A stretch of 64,000 bases of DNA from Corynebacterium ulcerans (GCF_900187135.1 NZ_LT906443.1:868001-932000), one strand, 5' to 3'; positions 9,104-17,839 are shown, counted from the first letter of the stretch. The notes: generated by a model from the letters alone, not told the origin. A program made the numbers and translations.

Positions 9104-9277
9104 ATGACAAGCATGCACAGAGACGCTATGTCCGGTCTCAACCTGGATTTGCTCGCAATGGAGGTCGAGGGTCTTGAGGTAAACGACTACGTCGATGCTG
9201 ATGACACCGCGTTCTTCAGCATGTGTTCGTCCACTACCTCTTCCTCCTCCTGCATTTCCACGTCTTCTTCCTCCTAG
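9104..9277 (+). CDS. RiPP precursor peptide (57 aa), Ser/Thr/Cys core
   Basis: Too short for the usual 60-aa cut-off but well supported: AAAGGAG at 9088-9094 precedes ATG 9104 by 9 nt, the gene fills the only gap in the operon, and the product has a leader/core structure. The leader (about 1-38) is acidic with LNLDLLAMEVEGLEVNDYVD, close in pattern to thiopeptide leaders such as NosM (LEISEFLDES). The core (about 39-57) contains Cys41, Cys50, Met40, Ile51 and otherwise only Ser (12) and Thr (3). With YcaO, dehydrogenase and split LanB next to it, the two Cys are expected to become thiazoles and many Ser/Thr dehydroamino acids or oxazoles. The exact cleavage point is not readable from sequence. 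Confidence 0.9.
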   Translation: MTSMHRDAMSGLNLDLLAMEVEGLEVNDYVDADDTAFFSMCSSTTSSSSCISTSSSS

Positions 9278-9305
9278 CTCCAAGCTTTCTTCTCTAAGGA
9301 AGCTG

Positions 9306-9338
9306 CCGGAGCACAGCGACTTCCCCGTTGTGCTCCGG
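9306..9338 (+). promoter_or_regulatory. 10-bp perfect hairpin between precursor gene and second YcaO gene
   Basis: CCGGAGCACA at 9306-9315 is the exact inverse of TGTGCTCCGG at 9329-9338, with a 13-nt loop. No T-run follows, so it is not a classical terminator. An attenuator or mRNA-stabilising element that raises precursor mRNA over the downstream YcaO message is the usual role of hairpins in this place in RiPP operons. AAGGAA at 9296-9301 lies just before it, and the next start codon (ATG 9352) just after it. Confidence 0.6.
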
Positions 9339-9351
9339 TTCTGCTTGCATC

Positions 9352-10803
9352 ATGATTAGTGCTTCTTCGCTTGCGTTTACTGCCACTGCAGACGCACCTC
9401 CGCCACGCAAAGCCGGCCACCGCCGAACGGCCGGCTTTGCTACCAAGCACGCCTTAAAAAACCTTTGTGATGTGGCAACCGAACTATCAGACGATTCATC
9501 GTGGGCAATCCATGTACTCACGGGTCAGGTCGTGAAAATTCCTCGTCCCGTACCTGCGGAAAATTCAAAGCCGTATAGGCTTCCGCTGGAGGCTCTTGAT
9601 GGGATCGTCACTTCTGTCCTCGATCCCACCGTGGGGATTCTAGGCCCTGGTCACTTAGATCGCGGTTGGACTACGTCCGTTCCCTTTTCCGGGACTACCC
9701 GCATAAGAACCGCCCTCTGCAATCTTGATCTCACGTGGTCAGGACAGACAGAGTCGCTACACCACAGTCGAAATATCGCAGCATTAGAAGGGCTTGAGCG
9801 ATTATGCTGCGCCCATTCCCAAGGAAGAGTCATCGTAGGGGCCGCTACAGATCTTCCTGGACGAGCAATCTCTCCTACACAGCTAGGGTTCGGGCCAGAA
9901 ATGCTCGCGCTCAATCGCGGACTAGTTCCATGGTCCCCTACCGCGCCACACATGTGGGTGGAAGGCCGCAGTCTTTGTACCCATGATTCTGTGTTTCTTC
10001 CTGTTGAATGCGTGTACTACGGAGATGTGCCGACGCACCGCTGGGCCGTCACTAACTCCTCCGGCTCCGCCATTGGAAGTTCGCTCACAGATGCCACCCA
10101 CGCCGCATGCCTTGAGCTCATTGAACGCGATGCCATCATGTCCACGTGGGTACGATCAATTCCCACTCTGCCGCTTCTCCCACATTCCATTGCAGAGCTT
10201 GCCCCATTGCTCTGCCGTGCACGACTACTTGAGCTCCGGATTCGGCTCGCCCGCGCCTATACTGACCTGGGTTTTCCAGTGGTGATCGCAGGTGTCGACG
10301 ATGGTGTGACAGTGTCTCTAGGCTCAGCCTGCCGCGAGTCACTGACTGCCGCAGCCGTCGCAGCGCTCAACGAAGCCTGGGCTTTTTATCCTGAGCGGCG
10401 GCGCGTCCGCGCTACCGGTCTACCTGTGCCCGACCGTATTCGTTCGGTTCTCGACCATGCACATCAGGTGTCGTTTCCAGAATGGACAACGCGGATCGAC
10501 AAGCTGCTCGGCACAGATCAGCCATTATACGAGTACAGAGAGACAGACTTTGCGGCTACGCCTTCCGCCCTTGCCGCGCTTATCGACGCCGGTTTTGACC
10601 CGATCTGCATAAACACCACCCTTCCTGAGGTGCAAACATACGGTCTCACAGCCGTAACAGTTGTCGTCCCGGGACTCGTCCCTATCGACTTTGGATGGGA
10701 CCGACAGCGAGCACAATTTATGGAACGCCCCGCTCACCTTTGCTATCAAGCAACAGGAGGAACCGTAAATCCCATAGAAAAAAAGTGCCACCCCTTTGCG
10801 TAG
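9352..10803 (+). CDS. Second YcaO-domain protein, no PxPxP tail
   Basis: The start is uncertain: ATG 9352 is preferred, TTG 9328 lies within the hairpin and neither has a clear ribosome-binding site. The 483-aa product has the YcaO signatures: NIAALEGLERL near residue 145, HAACLELIERDAIMSTW near 253-262 and AALNEAWAFYPERRR near 340. It differs from the first YcaO in length, spacing and C-terminus (ends KKCHPFA, no PxPxP). Its presence suggests that two kinds of backbone modification or two residue classes (for example Cys versus Ser/Thr) are handled by separate enzymes; this is inference. It is the last gene of the operon and its 3' end overlaps the terminator. Confidence 0.85.
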   Translation: MISASSLAFTATADAPPPRKAGHRRTAGFATKHALKNLCDVATELSDDSSWAIHVLTGQVVKIPRPVPAENSKPYRLPLEALDGIVTSVLDPTVGILGPGHLDRGWTTSVPFSGTTRIRTALCNLDLTWSGQTESLHHSRNIAALEGLERLCCAHSQGRVIVGAATDLPGRAISPTQLGFGPEMLALNRGLVPWSPTAPHMWVEGRSLCTHDSVFLPVECVYYGDVPTHRWAVTNSSGSAIGSSLTDATHAACLELIERDAIMSTWVRSIPTLPLLPHSIAELAPLLCRARLLELRIRLARAYTDLGFPVVIAGVDDGVTVSLGSACRESLTAAAVAALNEAWAFYPERRRVRATGLPVPDRIRSVLDHAHQVSFPEWTTRIDKLLGTDQPLYEYRETDFAATPSALAALIDAGFDPICINTTLPEVQTYGLTAVTVVVPGLVPIDFGWDRQRAQFMERPAHLCYQATGGTVNPIEKKCHPFA

Positions 10804-10835
10804 CTGTCCTGAGGTGGCACTCCTTATCTCCTTTT
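10784..10835. terminator. Bidirectional terminator between RiPP operon and ABC transporter
   Basis: AGTGCCACC (10784-10792) pairs with GGTGGCACT (10813-10821). On the plus strand it is followed by a T-rich stretch ending in TTTTT; on the minus strand by a run of seven T (opposite the A-run at 10778-10784). The 5' arm lies inside the last codons of the second YcaO gene. Confidence 0.8.
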
Positions 10836-11594
10836 TCATCTTCTTTGCTGCCGCTTCGAGGCAACAAAAGCAAACAACGCAAACACAACAGTCCAAGCAG
10901 CAATGTTAGCTACCGCCCACCATAGGGGAGCAGATAGTGCAGCCCCATTCGCTATAGCTTCTTCAGAACCCGATATGGGAAAACGCGCTAGCTTATTAAC
11001 TCCATACAGTGGCATAAAACGCGATATGGACAGCAAAACCCCACTAAGCGGGATAAACATATTGGACAAAAATGCACAGATTAATACGCCAAAGGAAGCA
11101 AGAGAAAGGGCAGCTTCACCGCGTATAAGCAGTGCCACTCCAAGTCCAAAAAATGCAAACGGCACTGCCGTAAGCCATGATGCTAAGAACGCCCAGCCCC
11201 ATCGAATATCACCTTCTATCTGGGCCGATGTCAAAGCACCAATAACATACACGACAAGGACAGGGACGAAAGAAACGATCAACACCGTCAATACTTTGGT
11301 AGCAAGGTATTTCCCACCAACAAGAGGCGTCATCGCAAGCTGACGTCCCCAGCCTTTTTCCTGCTCCAGCGCCGACGTTGCCGCTAGAGTCGTGGCCACG
11401 GTAACAGAACCGTAGGAAGCCATTGATGCCATGATCGCCGCCCTGACGTTGCCATGACCTAAGTTTGCATCTCCATAACCTTGAATAGCACCAAAAAGAA
11501 GATACATTCCAGCCGGTAACAAGATGGCAAACACTAAATTTGCCGGGTTACGCACGATGCGCTTGACGTCTATGAGACCAAAACGAATATTCAT
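10836..11594 (-). CDS. ABC-2 type transporter permease
   Basis: A 252-aa integral membrane protein with about six hydrophobic segments; it begins MNIRFGLIDVKRIVRNPANLVFAILLP, the usual opening of ABC-2 permeases (amphipathic helix then first membrane span). It is co-transcribed with, and overlaps by four bases (11591-11594), the ATPase gene upstream. It converges on the RiPP operon and shares its terminator, so export of the mature peptide or self-protection is the likely task, although the opposite orientation leaves the possibility of an unrelated drug exporter. The last residues are basic (ASKRQQRR). Confidence 0.85.
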   Translation of the reverse strand: MNIRFGLIDVKRIVRNPANLVFAILLPAGMYLLFGAIQGYGDANLGHGNVRAAIMASMASYGSVTVATTLAATSALEQEKGWGRQLAMTPLVGGKYLATKVLTVLIVSFVPVLVVYVIGALTSAQIEGDIRWGWAFLASWLTAVPFAFFGLGVALLIRGEAALSLASFGVLICAFLSNMFIPLSGVLLSISRFMPLYGVNKLARFPISGSEEAIANGAALSAPLWWAVANIAAWTVVFALFAFVASKRQQRR

Positions 11595-12514
11595 GCTACG
11601 TCCTTTGCTTTACCATCGCGTGAATGAGTCAACTCAATAAATGCGTCTTCAAGCGATGTCGTTGAAACCAACAAGTCATAAGCAGAGGTGCGGTTAAGCA
11701 GGTACCGCGCAACATCGTCTGGATGCGTAGTGTCCAGCGTCATTCGATCACCGTTCATGCTTACGTTCTTAACCCCCGGTAATCCGGCGAGTTCTTTCAT
11801 CGAGGCATGCGGAATGACGGCACTGACGGTTGCACCTCGCACTGAAGCCCTAATCTTTTCGATGGGACCGTCCGCAACGATTTTTCCTTCGCTGATAAAA
11901 ATAACGCGTTCCGCAAAGTCGTCTGCTTCTTCGATGTAATGGGTAGCAAAGATAATCGTGCGGCCAGCATCCGCTTCCTCACGCATGATGCGCCAGAACT
12001 TCCGGCGTGCTTCAACGTCCAATCCTGCAGTGGGCTCATCTAAGATAAGCACTTGCGGATCTGAGAGCATGGCCAACGCAAAACGCAATCGCTGTTGCTG
12101 GCCCCCAGAGCATTTCCCTACTTTTCTGCGAGCAAAACTAGACAGATCCCAACGCTTAATCATGTCTTTTACCCGTCCGCGCGCTCCATGTGCGGCGGCA
12201 ACTGCCTGAATAGTTTCCCGCACTGTGAAGTCGGGAAGCAACCCACCAGACTGAAGCACTGCTTGGCACCGGCCAGAGCAGGTAGCTTTTTGCGGAGGCT
12301 CACCAAGTACATTCACCTGACCAGAATCAGGCGAGCTGAGTCCCAAAATCATGTCGATCGTTGTGGATTTTCCAGCACCGTTTGGACCCAAAAAAGCAAC
12401 AATCTGGCCCTGTGGGACGCTAAACGACACCCGATCGACGGCAACAAGCCTACGTTGGCCGTGCCGGTGGAACGACTTAGTAAGTGCGGAGACTTGAATG
12501 ACTGGCGTACTCAT
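11591..12514 (-). CDS. ABC transporter ATP-binding protein
   Basis: 307 aa. Walker A GPNGAGKSTT at about 43-52, Q-loop in 'AVLQSGGLLPD', signature SGGQQQRL at about 137, Walker B VLILDEPTAGLD and the H-loop 'FATHYIEEAD' are all intact. This is the drug/bacteriocin-export (CcmA-like) subgroup with a C-terminal regulatory tail (residues 230-307). Paired with the permease 10836-11594. The start codon lies six nucleotides after TAGCAT (12521-12526 on the minus strand) with no ribosome-binding site, so the mRNA is probably leaderless. Likely role: energising export of, or resistance to, the neighbouring peptide (inferred from position). Confidence 0.88.
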   Translation of the reverse strand: MSTPVIQVSALTKSFHRHGQRRLVAVDRVSFSVPQGQIVAFLGPNGAGKSTTIDMILGLSSPDSGQVNVLGEPPQKATCSGRCQAVLQSGGLLPDFTVRETIQAVAAAHGARGRVKDMIKRWDLSSFARRKVGKCSGGQQQRLRFALAMLSDPQVLILDEPTAGLDVEARRKFWRIMREEADAGRTIIFATHYIEEADDFAERVIFISEGKIVADGPIEKIRASVRGATVSAVIPHASMKELAGLPGVKNVSMNGDRMTLDTTHPDDVARYLLNRTSAYDLLVSTTSLEDAFIELTHSRDGKAKDVA

Positions 12515-12673
12515 AAACTTATGCTAGCCGATCATTTAGCTAATAAAAAGGGTATATATCACTTAAAATAATGAGTGACGTTGAGTCAATAAACCTTGCT
12601 ACTTCTGCGCTCAAGTTCTCATAGAAAACCACGGCAGAGGTACCATCCACCTTTTCGCTTATCCCCTTTGCAC

Positions 12674-14719
12674 TTACTTATCAAACTCCCGGCTATGGTA
12701 ATCCGCCGCCGCACCCTGTTCGCCCGAGTTCATTCTTGCCAGCATCTGGTTATAGGCAGCGAAATCCTCATCGTCATCCGACTCAATCCGCTTCTCAATC
12801 TCACGCTCCGTTCGACGGTCTTCCTTCAGCCATTCCATAAACAACGCACCGAAAACGATGACCAACGGGAAGGCTCCAGAGGCCCATGCAATGCCGCCGC
12901 CAACGTTTTGGTCATGCATCAGATCAACTGCCCACGGCAAACCGAGCTGAGAGTAAAAGCCTTCTGCCAAGATTTTAGAAAGCTGCATAAGGTACACGCC
13001 GAAGTACAGGTGGAAAGGCATCGAGAAAACCAACCATCCAAGACGGGATAGTACCGAATTATTCACCGGCTTAGGGTCTCCGCCGATCATTTCCCAATAA
13101 TAAAGCGTCCCGGACAGCAAGAAGACCCAGTTCATAGAGAGATGACCCGCATGCTCGGAAACCATCACCTCATACCAAGGGGTGACGTATAAGAGATAGA
13201 AAATGGTAACAAACTGAATTGTGTTAAATGCTGGGTGCATGACCACACGCAGCGTTTTTGAATCAATAAATTGTTCCAGCCATTCCTTAGGCCCTGGCTG
13301 AGCTTCCGCCCCCGGTCGCAGCGTCGCAAGAGCAAGCTGAAGCGGATTTCCCAGCACTAAAAAGACTGGGATAACCATCGATAGGACCATATGCGTCACC
13401 ATGTGCATGGAGAACATAGCCGGCATATAGAGCCCCACGCCCGAACTCATACAAAGGCTAAGGCTTATACTCCCCAACAAGAACCAAAATGTGCGTTGCC
13501 ACTTCCATTGTTTCCCTTGTGCCCGAAGCCGCAGGAGTCCCACAACATACGCCACGGTAAGCACAATTCCCAAGGTGGTAAACATAATGTCAAAACGCCA
13601 GACCGTCCATACATTCCAGAATGTAGGCGCCTTGGTGAGGTCATAACCCATGATGATCGACATCTGGGAAAGATCAGTCACCCGAGGCGGAGGCGGCGGT
13701 GTTCTCCCCAATGAGATAGCAACTCCCATGATCGCAGCCATGACAAGCACTTCGACTATCGCGACGCGAGCAAAAAGCCCCCGAGTGTCCTCGCTTTTTT
13801 GAAGCTGGGGGACGGTAATTGCGCGATGGACAAAACCAAACACCGCCAAAATAATCGTGATGATGGCCTTAGCGACGATCAACCTGCCATATCCACTAGT
13901 AAACAAATCCTCCACACGCACTCGGATAGCTGCGTTGATCACACCAGAGATCGACATAGCAACAAGCGACCATAAAGCCACCTGCGAATAGCGCGACACC
14001 GCAAGCCCCAGATCCGGCCCCAAGCGCCTACCGTGCGCAATCAAAGCCATAAGGCCGCCAACCCACAGCAGCATAAAAAGCAAATGCCATAAAAGAGAGT
14101 TCGTCCCATAATCGTGATCGCCGCCGGCGGCCGAGTGCCCTTCCAACCCCAATGGGATGATCGTGGCGATTGCCCCAACAAACCACACAGGTTGGGACTT
14201 CCAACGCTTACTCAATAATGACAAACCACCGACAATGCCAGAGATAATCGCCGTCCATAGCCACGCCAACGCTGCCGGAACTTTGGTAATAGCGATTGGC
14301 CAGTTATGTAACTGTACGGCTTGAGAAAACGGCTGGCCGGAGACGTCGGAAAGCACAAGTGGAATCATGAGGACCGCAATAGCGCCGAAACAAAGCACGG
14401 CAACAGAACCGGTTCGTGCCGCGATATGCCCATCGACGCTCAACTCCGCACGATCCAACGAGGCGTTTGCGCGAGGGGAAACAAAAAAGGCCGAAAACAT
14501 AAACGAACCCACACCAAGAGCTGCAAGCATCCAACCTGCAGCACGAAAAAACGGCAACCCTGCAGTGGTCACCGGCCCGGGGTCTGGAATTCCCAATGCG
14601 GCCAGGGATTCACTAAGAAAACCCCATGAAATTAACGCCCCCACAAGGCCCGCAACCACCAAAAAAGCAAGATACAACGGCCATGTGACTCGAACCACGG
14701 GGGAGGAAGCATTCGACAT
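12674..14719 (-). CDS. CopD-CtaG fusion membrane protein (copper / cytochrome oxidase assembly)
   Basis: 681 aa and highly hydrophobic. The N-terminal half (to about 350) resembles CopD copper-uptake proteins; the C-terminal half matches the caa3-type oxidase assembly factor CtaG (motifs SMHMVTHMVLSMVIPVFLVLGNP near 435-455, PWYEVMVSEHAGHLSMNWVF near 520). Such fusions are common in corynebacteria and mycobacteria and are thought to bring copper to the oxidase; that fits ctaD at the right end of this window. A short acidic cytoplasmic tail ends the protein. ATG 14719 follows TAGGCT (14728-14733) by eight bases without a ribosome-binding site, so a leaderless mRNA is likely. Confidence 0.85.
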   Translation of the reverse strand: MSNASSPVVRVTWPLYLAFLVVAGLVGALISWGFLSESLAALGIPDPGPVTTAGLPFFRAAGWMLAALGVGSFMFSAFFVSPRANASLDRAELSVDGHIAARTGSVAVLCFGAIAVLMIPLVLSDVSGQPFSQAVQLHNWPIAITKVPAALAWLWTAIISGIVGGLSLLSKRWKSQPVWFVGAIATIIPLGLEGHSAAGGDHDYGTNSLLWHLLFMLLWVGGLMALIAHGRRLGPDLGLAVSRYSQVALWSLVAMSISGVINAAIRVRVEDLFTSGYGRLIVAKAIITIILAVFGFVHRAITVPQLQKSEDTRGLFARVAIVEVLVMAAIMGVAISLGRTPPPPPRVTDLSQMSIIMGYDLTKAPTFWNVWTVWRFDIMFTTLGIVLTVAYVVGLLRLRAQGKQWKWQRTFWFLLGSISLSLCMSSGVGLYMPAMFSMHMVTHMVLSMVIPVFLVLGNPLQLALATLRPGAEAQPGPKEWLEQFIDSKTLRVVMHPAFNTIQFVTIFYLLYVTPWYEVMVSEHAGHLSMNWVFLLSGTLYYWEMIGGDPKPVNNSVLSRLGWLVFSMPFHLYFGVYLMQLSKILAEGFYSQLGLPWAVDLMHDQNVGGGIAWASGAFPLVIVFGALFMEWLKEDRRTEREIEKRIESDDDEDFAAYNQMLARMNSGEQGAAADYHSREFDK

Positions 14720-15318
14720 AGTTTTCTAGCCTAACCGTTTCCGCTTAAGCTGCACGCTTTTAACGCATTTTTCTAGGCACGACGCCAAAACCAAACAAGA
14801 TGGAAGAGAATTCCAACAGCACGCTTAACCAAACAAAAGTTTAACCTTCGCCACATTAAGCGAAATGGATGAAACAAATTACAGTTATAGGCCTTTGTTA
14901 AGCTACCCTACTTCTTAGTGCCACAGGCTGAATTGTCATACGGAAGGATATTTCCACGTGAGTCCCCGCTTATCCCTTATGAACCGGGAAAATACATTGT
15001 TGCGGTCATATCCTTTGCGTTCCCTTAATCAAACATGCTTCAGAAGCCTTGCCCATAGGTGTATGGGCAGCTCTCTCATCGCATAGCAGTTCGACGGTGT
15101 GCTGCACGTTGCTCCCAGCATCGAACACGCACAGGCACCCATAATTGAACATTTTTGTAATGCACGGCCACGCGATGTGCCGCTCGACTCTCTTACTGCA
15201 GCTTTTATCAGAGAACGAATCACATCCAGCCAAATAAGACTCGGTTTCTTGATCGGCAAGCGCCCTCAATTTTCTCGCTTGCTCATCGACACAGCCCCAA
15301 AGTGGAAGGTCATTGCAC
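14720..15318. other. 600-bp intergenic region: possible DtxR-like box and degraded reading frame
   Basis: 14893-14911 (CTTTGTTAAGCTACCCTAC) matches the iron-regulator DtxR consensus at 12 of 19 positions by my count, which is weak. A plus-strand frame from GTG 14958 (GGAAGG upstream) runs 42 codons to TAG 15084-15086 and then continues open in the same frame through about 15350. The product (for example VLHVAPSIEHAQAPIIEHFC and TAAFIRERITSSQIRLGFLI) is unfamiliar. It could be a gene broken by one stop or chance openness. The cstA ribosome-binding site GGAAGG lies at 15304-15309. Confidence 0.3.
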
Positions 15319-17604
15319 ATGAGCAATCCAGTTCCCACAATCGAAGCACCCCCAAAGGGCGTGGAGTACATTCACGGAGATACAGCGCCGCTGCCCGTGG
15401 GTGTTAAAGACTCGCGCCCACTGTCCCTCAAATCGCGCATCATACTTATTGTCATCGCCCTCATCGCCGCTGCAGGCTGGGGCGTCATTGCCTTCGCCCG
15501 AGGTGAAACGATCAACGCTGTGTGGCTCGTCTTCGCAGCAGTTGGCTCGTACTTCATCGCCTACGCATTCTGGGCACGACTTATTGAATACAAGGTAGTC
15601 CGGCCACGCGATGATCGTGCTACCCCAGCCGAATACATCAACGACGGAAAGGACTTTGTTCCTACAGACCGTCGCGTGCTCTTTGGTCACCACTTTGCTG
15701 CTATTGCCGGCGCTGGTCCACTGGTGGGCCCGGTTATGGCTGCGCAGATGGGCTATCTGCCAGGCACACTCTGGATCGTTCTCGGTGTTATCTTCGCCGG
15801 TGCTGTACAGGACTACCTCGTCCTTTGGATTTCCACACGTCGCCGCGGCCGCTCACTCGGCCAGATGATCCGCGATGAAATGGGAACCGTAGGCGGCGCC
15901 GCCGGAATCTTGGCCGTTATTACCATCATGGTCATCATCATTGCGGTTCTTGCCCTTGTTGTTGTTAACGCGCTTGCCGACTCCCCATGGGGCGTGTTCT
16001 CCATTTCCATGACGGTTCCGATCGCAATCTTCATGGGCATTTACATGCGCTACATCCGCCCCGGACGAGTCACCGAGGTTTCGGTTATCGGTGTGGTTCT
16101 GCTTCTTCTCGCCATCATCTCCGGCGGTTGGGTAGCCTCCACCGAGTGGGGAACCGACTGGTTCACCTGGTCCAAGGTCACACTGGCATGGGTCCTCATC
16201 GGCTACGGCATCGTGGCCGCCATCCTGCCCGTGTGGTTGCTCCTTGCCCCACGCGACTACTTGTCCACCTTTATGAAGGTCGGCGTGATCGCCCTTTTGG
16301 CAATCGCCATCGTGATCAATCGACCCGAGGTTCATATGCCCGCGATCACCGATTTCGCGCGCAACGGAAACGGCCCAGTCTTTGCAGGTAATCTCTTCCC
16401 ATTCCTCTTTATCACCATCGCTTGTGGCGCCCTATCGGGCTTCCACTCGCTCATTTCTGCGGGAACAACGCCGAAACTGATTGAAAAGGAATCCCAGATG
16501 CGCATGATTGGCTACGGCTCCATGCTCATGGAATCCTTCGTTGCCATCATGGCTCTCATCACCGCTGTGGTCATCGACCGTCACCTTTACTTTGTGATGA
16601 ACTCCCCTGCGACCCTCACCGGACTCGATCCGGCACAGGCAGCCGCATTTGTCAACGGCCTCGGTCTTCCAGGCGCCGGTATCACCGCTGATGCGCTTAC
16701 GCAGGCTGCCGACGCCGTGGGTGAAAGCACCATCATTTCACGTACCGGTGGCGCACCGACCTTGGCTTTCGGTATGTCACAAATTCTCACGGATATCACC
16801 GGCAACGCTGGAATGCAGTCCTTCTGGTACCACTTTGCCATCATGTTCGAGGCGCTCTTCATCCTCACCACCGTGGACGCTGGTACCCGTGTGGCTCGCT
16901 TTATGATGACAGACACCTTGGCCAACATCCCTGGCCTGAAGAAATTCGCCGATCCTAACTGGACCGTAGGCCACTGGCTCTCCACTGTCATTGTGTGCGC
17001 TCTCTGGGGCTCCATCCTCCTGATGGGAGTTACAGATCCACTAGGCGGCATCAACGTTCTCTTCCCACTCTTTGGTATTGCAAACCAGCTGCTTGCAGCT
17101 GTCGCGCTCTCACTTGTTGTGGTAGTAACCGTTAAGAAGGGCCTTCTCAAGTGGGTGTGGATCCCAGGACTACCTCTACTCTGGGATGTTGCAGTCACCA
17201 TGACAGCTTCCTACCAGAAGATCTTCTCCGACAATCCCGCCATCGGATACTGGGCTCAGCACACACGCTACAAGAATGCACTCGCAGAAGGAAAGACTTC
17301 CTTTGGCACTGCAAAGTCGGTCGAGGCCATGGAGGCCGTCGTCAGGAACACCGCAGTCCAGGGCTTCTTGTCCGTGCTGTTCGCGGTGCTCGTGATCATC
17401 GTCCTCATTGCAGCTGCGGTAGTCTGTATTCGTGCATTGGGTCAGCTCAAGCGTGGCGAGGAAGTTCAGACTTCTGAAGAGCCATTCCACCAGTCCAATT
17501 TCTTCGCGCCATCGTCGCTTGGCACATCTGACGTAGAAAAAGTTCTGGTTGATGCGTGGAACGAATATGATCCACCTAAAGCACACGCCCACAGCCACCA
17601 CTAG
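15319..17604 (+). CDS. cstA: CstA-family carbon starvation / pyruvate transporter
   Basis: 761 aa with roughly 16-18 membrane segments. Family motifs: residues near 125-140 'HHFAAIAGAGPLVGPVMAAQMG', near 160 'GVIFAGAVQDY', 'ACGALSGFHSLISAGTTPKLI' near 370 and 'TTVDAGTRVARFMM' near 520. CstA/BtsT proteins import pyruvate (and in some bacteria peptides) during carbon limitation. ATG 15319 is preceded by GGAAGG at 15304-15309; TTG 15313 is a less likely start. The cytoplasmic C-terminus ends in a His-rich tail (HAHSHH). The small YbdD-family gene follows at 20 bp, the usual pairing. Confidence 0.93.
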   Translation: MSNPVPTIEAPPKGVEYIHGDTAPLPVGVKDSRPLSLKSRIILIVIALIAAAGWGVIAFARGETINAVWLVFAAVGSYFIAYAFWARLIEYKVVRPRDDRATPAEYINDGKDFVPTDRRVLFGHHFAAIAGAGPLVGPVMAAQMGYLPGTLWIVLGVIFAGAVQDYLVLWISTRRRGRSLGQMIRDEMGTVGGAAGILAVITIMVIIIAVLALVVVNALADSPWGVFSISMTVPIAIFMGIYMRYIRPGRVTEVSVIGVVLLLLAIISGGWVASTEWGTDWFTWSKVTLAWVLIGYGIVAAILPVWLLLAPRDYLSTFMKVGVIALLAIAIVINRPEVHMPAITDFARNGNGPVFAGNLFPFLFITIACGALSGFHSLISAGTTPKLIEKESQMRMIGYGSMLMESFVAIMALITAVVIDRHLYFVMNSPATLTGLDPAQAAAFVNGLGLPGAGITADALTQAADAVGESTIISRTGGAPTLAFGMSQILTDITGNAGMQSFWYHFAIMFEALFILTTVDAGTRVARFMMTDTLANIPGLKKFADPNWTVGHWLSTVIVCALWGSILLMGVTDPLGGINVLFPLFGIANQLLAAVALSLVVVVTVKKGLLKWVWIPGLPLLWDVAVTMTASYQKIFSDNPAIGYWAQHTRYKNALAEGKTSFGTAKSVEAMEAVVRNTAVQGFLSVLFAVLVIIVLIAAAVVCIRALGQLKRGEEVQTSEEPFHQSNFFAPSSLGTSDVEKVLVDAWNEYDPPKAHAHSHH

Positions 17605-17623
17605 CATCCACTAACGAGGAACG

Positions 17624-17824
17624 ATGGAGACTCTTTCAACAGCGCTGCGATGGGCAACTGCCCCGCTACGTTACTGGGGCGAGGTACTCGGAGAAAAAGA
17701 CTACGAAAAATTCGTAGCCCACCAACGCGCCCACCATCCCCACGAATCGATTCCCAGCGAACGCGAATATTGGCGCCAGCGTTGGGCTGATCAAGATTCC
17801 AATCCGGGTTCCCGCTGCTGTTAG
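17624..17824 (+). CDS. YbdD/YjiX family small protein, CstA partner
   Basis: 66 aa. The motif RYWGEVLGEKDYEKFVAHQRA with SEREYWRQRW is typical of the YbdD/YjiX (DUF466) family, found almost always directly downstream of cstA-type transporter genes and needed for transport in the systems studied. The gene starts 19 bp behind the cstA stop with GAGGAACG as ribosome-binding site and is followed by a terminator, so both form one operon. The C-terminus ends in two Cys (SRCC). Confidence 0.9.
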   Translation: METLSTALRWATAPLRYWGEVLGEKDYEKFVAHQRAHHPHESIPSEREYWRQRWADQDSNPGSRCC

Positions 17825-17839
17825 CGTCTGCTAAAAGAC

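Noticed and set aside
15853..16335. Minus-strand Asp/Gly/His-rich frame in cstA
   Set aside because: Complement of hydrophobic membrane-segment codons; a typical artefact.
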